From the NCBI GenBank assembly GCA_000697055.1, contig JNDT01001274.1, forward strand, positions 1 to 11,887: a stretch of 11,887 bases of DNA, read 5' to 3'. Position 1 is the first letter of the stretch. Each line of letters opens with the position of its first letter. A model generated the notes under the pieces. It was not told where the DNA came from and did no database searches. It worked only from the letters and a program-made list of their open reading frames with translations. The stretch is from Saksenaea vasiformis B4078. Its lineage: Eukaryota > Mucoromycota > Mucoromycetes > Mucorales > Saksenaeaceae. Made by a program: the position numbers and the translations under genes. Positions 9,155 through 11,887 of the stretch are shown one piece after another.

Positions 9155-9395
9155 CGTCTATGAATTCCTCGGATATGAGATTTACGACCGACAAGCAAAC
9201 TTCACACATGTTTTCCCTGCTGGCTTCCTGTTTGGCGACATTGGAGCGACTCACGAAATTTCCTCGTTGCCGTTCAAAAATGCGGACGATGTCCGTGATT
9301 CCGACATATTCACGTTTCTTCATTTTCAAAACATGTTCTACTGTTGCGTGGGCTCTGTTAATGTACAGCAGTTGTAGGTTTTCTAATTAATAGTT
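9141..9395 (-). other. Coding-like antisense ORF between the acidic ORF and the Fanzor
   Basis: Read on the minus strand, this stretch is open from 9395 to a TGA at 9141-9143. It gives a balanced, soluble-looking sequence that includes INRAHATVEHVLKMKK, GITDIVRIFERQRGNFVSR and ENMCEVCLSVVNLISEEF. All three forms of reading (this frame and two plus-strand frames) are open here, so its coding status is uncertain. Purines dominate its first codon positions, which slightly favours this strand. It could be a fragment of another gene lying antisense. No family was recognised. Confidence 0.3.
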
Positions 9396-11887
9396 AACTT
9401 GAAAACTAACGTTGCCGTTGCAGAGCATCATCATCATGGGATAAGATCAATTCTGCCTTGCTTTCTCTGGTGCAACGCGAGCCGGATGTAGTCAAATCGT
9501 CCTTCCTTGCACATTCTATAAAGGAGCTCTATACAGCATCTAACAATATGTACCACGGATCCTTGTACCCGCGATCGCTCACAAACGCTATCCGTCTCCT
9601 ACTTCGCGTCAACCTTGCACCACAGAGGATGCGTAGATACATAGAACTTACCAAGGAAAAAGCACAAGAAAAGTCGGAGAAGAAGGAGAAGAGTAAGCGT
9701 TCCGACAGGGGAAGAAAGCTGCGACACAGCAGATCCTATTGGGTTTCTCAACTCGCAACAGCCATAGCGAATGGTCGTCCTTCTCATGTACTTAATAAGA
9801 TTCAGCAGAAGATAACAGAGACGTTACCAAGCGAATGTTTGGAAAAGGAGGAAAAGGGAGGAAACCCAAAGGGCAAAGGTCCAGCAGTAGCAGACCAATA
9901 TGATGGTTATGTGATGGACGAAATGGAAGAAGATCTTGTTAATGATAGTGAAGACGAGGATCCCGAAGAGTCTCCAGGGACAAGTTTACAGACTGCTGCA
10001 CCTATCAAGGAGACATCAGCTCGGATCATTCGTGCCTTAGTCGCCATCGTTCGAATGTTGGTGGAATCTCCTAAGATCCGTCGAACTATCACAGCTAGCG
10101 ACATTGCAGATGCCGCGTATGAAGGCACGGCATTGACTGCCAAAGAGAAACACGTAGCAGCAAAGGTCGCTAACTTCCTTCGACCCTATGTGCCTCGTAG
10201 GGCCGAGACGGATGTCCCGCCAATGAAGCACGTCCTTACAGTTCTACCCATCGCAGCACTATCCAATACCATCAGTCAGATCGTCGGCATGGAAACCAGA
10301 ATAAACAAATTGTCAGTTGATACCAGTGCTAAATGGAGCCTCTTTTTATCGGTAGATGGTATATACAAGATTATGGGCGATATGTACGAAATCCCGACTG
10401 CCACTGAAGGAGAGTTCATTACCAGCGAGTTCCAAGCCCGAACACGGAAGGATGCGGTGGTTGGAGCCTTCTTCGATTTACGGAAGATCGAACAGTTGAT
10501 GAAGCGCCGACATCTCTCGTTTAGATGGAAACTTGTTTTCGTAAACGAATGGAGGGTGCGCCTGATGGGTGATATTGACCAGAGCAGACGATTCCAGGTT
10601 TCGGCACTTAACACACAGCGAGTTACATCAGTATCATCCGAGTCATCTGCACAGATACCGTTGAGCAGCTCTCGATTAGAGGAAAGAGTCAGCGCCAATT
10701 GCGCGCAAATTCATCGGTTAGAGACGCAGCTGAAACCTTTGCGGAAAACAATCCAAGCTCTGGAGAAGGACCGCATGGAATACAATCGGTACATTACCAA
10801 ACGTCGAGATCCTGCAAAATACCAGATTCTGAAGGAGATACGCAAGGAGATCCGAGCCAAGCAACTTGTTGCGATTCAATTGGAAGATCAACTGAAAAAG
10901 TCCCGCCGAGAACGCTATCAACTAAATAAGATGAAACAGGACATGAGAAAGAAGGGAAAGCGAAAGGAGAAGGCCGCTGAAACCAGACGCCGTCGACGAC
11001 GGAAACGGAAAAAGCGGGCAAAAAGGGAGCAAACGCAATTGCCGAAAAATGCAGTGATCACTGAAGGCCACGTTGATCAGGTAAGTTAAAATTTATTCTG
11101 CCATCGGGATACTTATTCAAGCTTTTAGATGATATCTGCTGCGAGAAACCCATTCTGCACCGCTTCCACCCCGGTCTGTGGAGTTGATCCCAGAATCAAG
11201 AAAACAGCAACGACAGCGATCTCAACATTTGGTAATCTGATAGAACGGATTCATCACGTTTGCGAGGGGAAAGCTGACGAACACCAAATGCACGAATACG
11301 CTACATGGAACCTGCGGGCATCATACGTCAATCAAGCTACTTTTTCGAACCAACATCGCCTACGCAGGGAACGAATCAAGCAAGTAAGAGAGGAGAGTAC
11401 AACTACAGAAAAAAGGCGAATCGACAGAGAACAGCGTACAAGAGAGATTCGTACTCTCAAAACCTACCAACGATTAGCGGATACAGAACGGGAACTTTTT
11501 CCAGCGGCAGTATCTTCTCAAACCGCCGTTCATTTTTACGGACATTGGCAGCCGAAAAACAGCATGATAAAAGGTCATGCACGCCGAGGGACCAAGCGTC
11601 TCCGAGCACAACAACGGCGGAACGGTCTAGCGATCACAGTCAATGAGTTAAATACGAGCCGAACTTGCCACTGGTGCTTAAAACCACTTCAGTTACAGAA
11701 ATATCGAACGACCGATGGTCGAATTAGGCGAAGCAATGATGCTGTCCAATGTGTTAATCCACGGTGTTGTACGCTTGTCAAAGGCTGCAGCACCATGAAT
11801 AGAGATGAAAATGCTGCAAACAACCTCGCTTTGAAAGGTACTTCCATGGTCGTTTCTGTAGATGGCAGCCCTCTTGCACCGTTTAAT
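9361..11887 (+). CDS. Fanzor (eukaryotic TnpB-like RNA-guided nuclease family), cut by right edge
   Basis: Proposed exons are 9361-9377, 9424-11080 and 11129 to the edge, with introns 9378-9423 (46 bases, CTAAC branch) and 11081-11128 (GTAAGT...TTTTAG). At least 811 residues are encoded, with no internal stop. The C-terminal part carries the Fanzor/TnpB signature. RuvC-I is CGVDPRIKKTAT with Asp about 578. The NELNTSRTC segment holds the shifted RuvC-II Glu about 731. A four-Cys zinc finger (CHWC, then CVNPRC) follows, and RuvC-III is NRDENAANN with Asp about 784. The spacing of 155 residues between the first Asp and the TS motif fits the published Fanzor pattern. Upstream lie an acidic patch (about 171-192), a coiled coil (about 420-529) and an Arg/Lys-rich nuclear-signal-like block. 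Family members cut DNA guided by an RNA from the element end, which here lies outside. The start codon is uncertain. Confidence 0.85.

Noticed and set aside
11305..11646. 113-codon plus-strand ORF
   Set aside because: It is an off-frame shadow inside the Fanzor third exon, which has the catalytic motifs in its own frame.
1..11887. CRISPR arrays, rRNA, tRNA genes
   Set aside because: No regularly spaced repeats, and no tRNA-like or rRNA-like sequence was recognised on either strand.

Overview
The window reads as nuclear DNA from a filamentous fungus, most likely an early-diverging one of the Mucoromycota/Mucorales type. The reasons are short GT-AG introns of roughly 45-75 bases (one with a perfect TACTAAC branch site), a DIRS-type retrotransposon, a Crypton-like GCR1_C protein, a Kre9/Knh1-like cell-wall protein family, and a Fanzor nuclease. 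Each assignment was made by eye from motifs; no database search was run. The taxon is inferred and no species is claimed.

Layout. 1-1433 (minus): the broken 5' part of a DIRS-like retrotransposon, with a gag-like region followed by the start of a reverse transcriptase that runs off the left edge. 1434-2959: about 1.5 kb with no convincing gene. 2960-3892 and 4615-5571 (plus): a tandem pair of one-intron genes for secreted type I membrane proteins with a Kre9/Knh1-like ectodomain, a Ser/Thr linker, one membrane helix and a polar tail. The first copy has a frame break in its signal-peptide region. 5830-6797 (minus): a three-exon gene for the C-terminal, GCR1_C-bearing half of a Crypton/Ndc10-like protein; no recombinase core was found. 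6798-7752: an unresolved region with one minus-strand coding-like stretch and a degenerate direct repeat. 7753-9154 (plus): exons of an unrecognised protein, then an acidic, possibly SANT/Myb-like protein whose frames do not join cleanly. 9361-11887 (plus, cut by the right edge): a multi-exon Fanzor (eukaryotic TnpB-like, RNA-guided nuclease family) with the RuvC triad and zinc finger in place.

How the parts relate. The left part is a host gene pair beside a dead retroelement. The right part, from about 5.8 kb onward, looks like mobile-element territory: a Crypton-like relic facing away from a leftward-to-rightward pair of an acidic DNA-binding-like ORF and a Fanzor. Fanzor1 proteins are known cargo of several eukaryotic DNA transposon superfamilies, so the acidic ORF and the Crypton relic are candidate element partners. 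The sequence shown does not include both element ends, so that link is inference.
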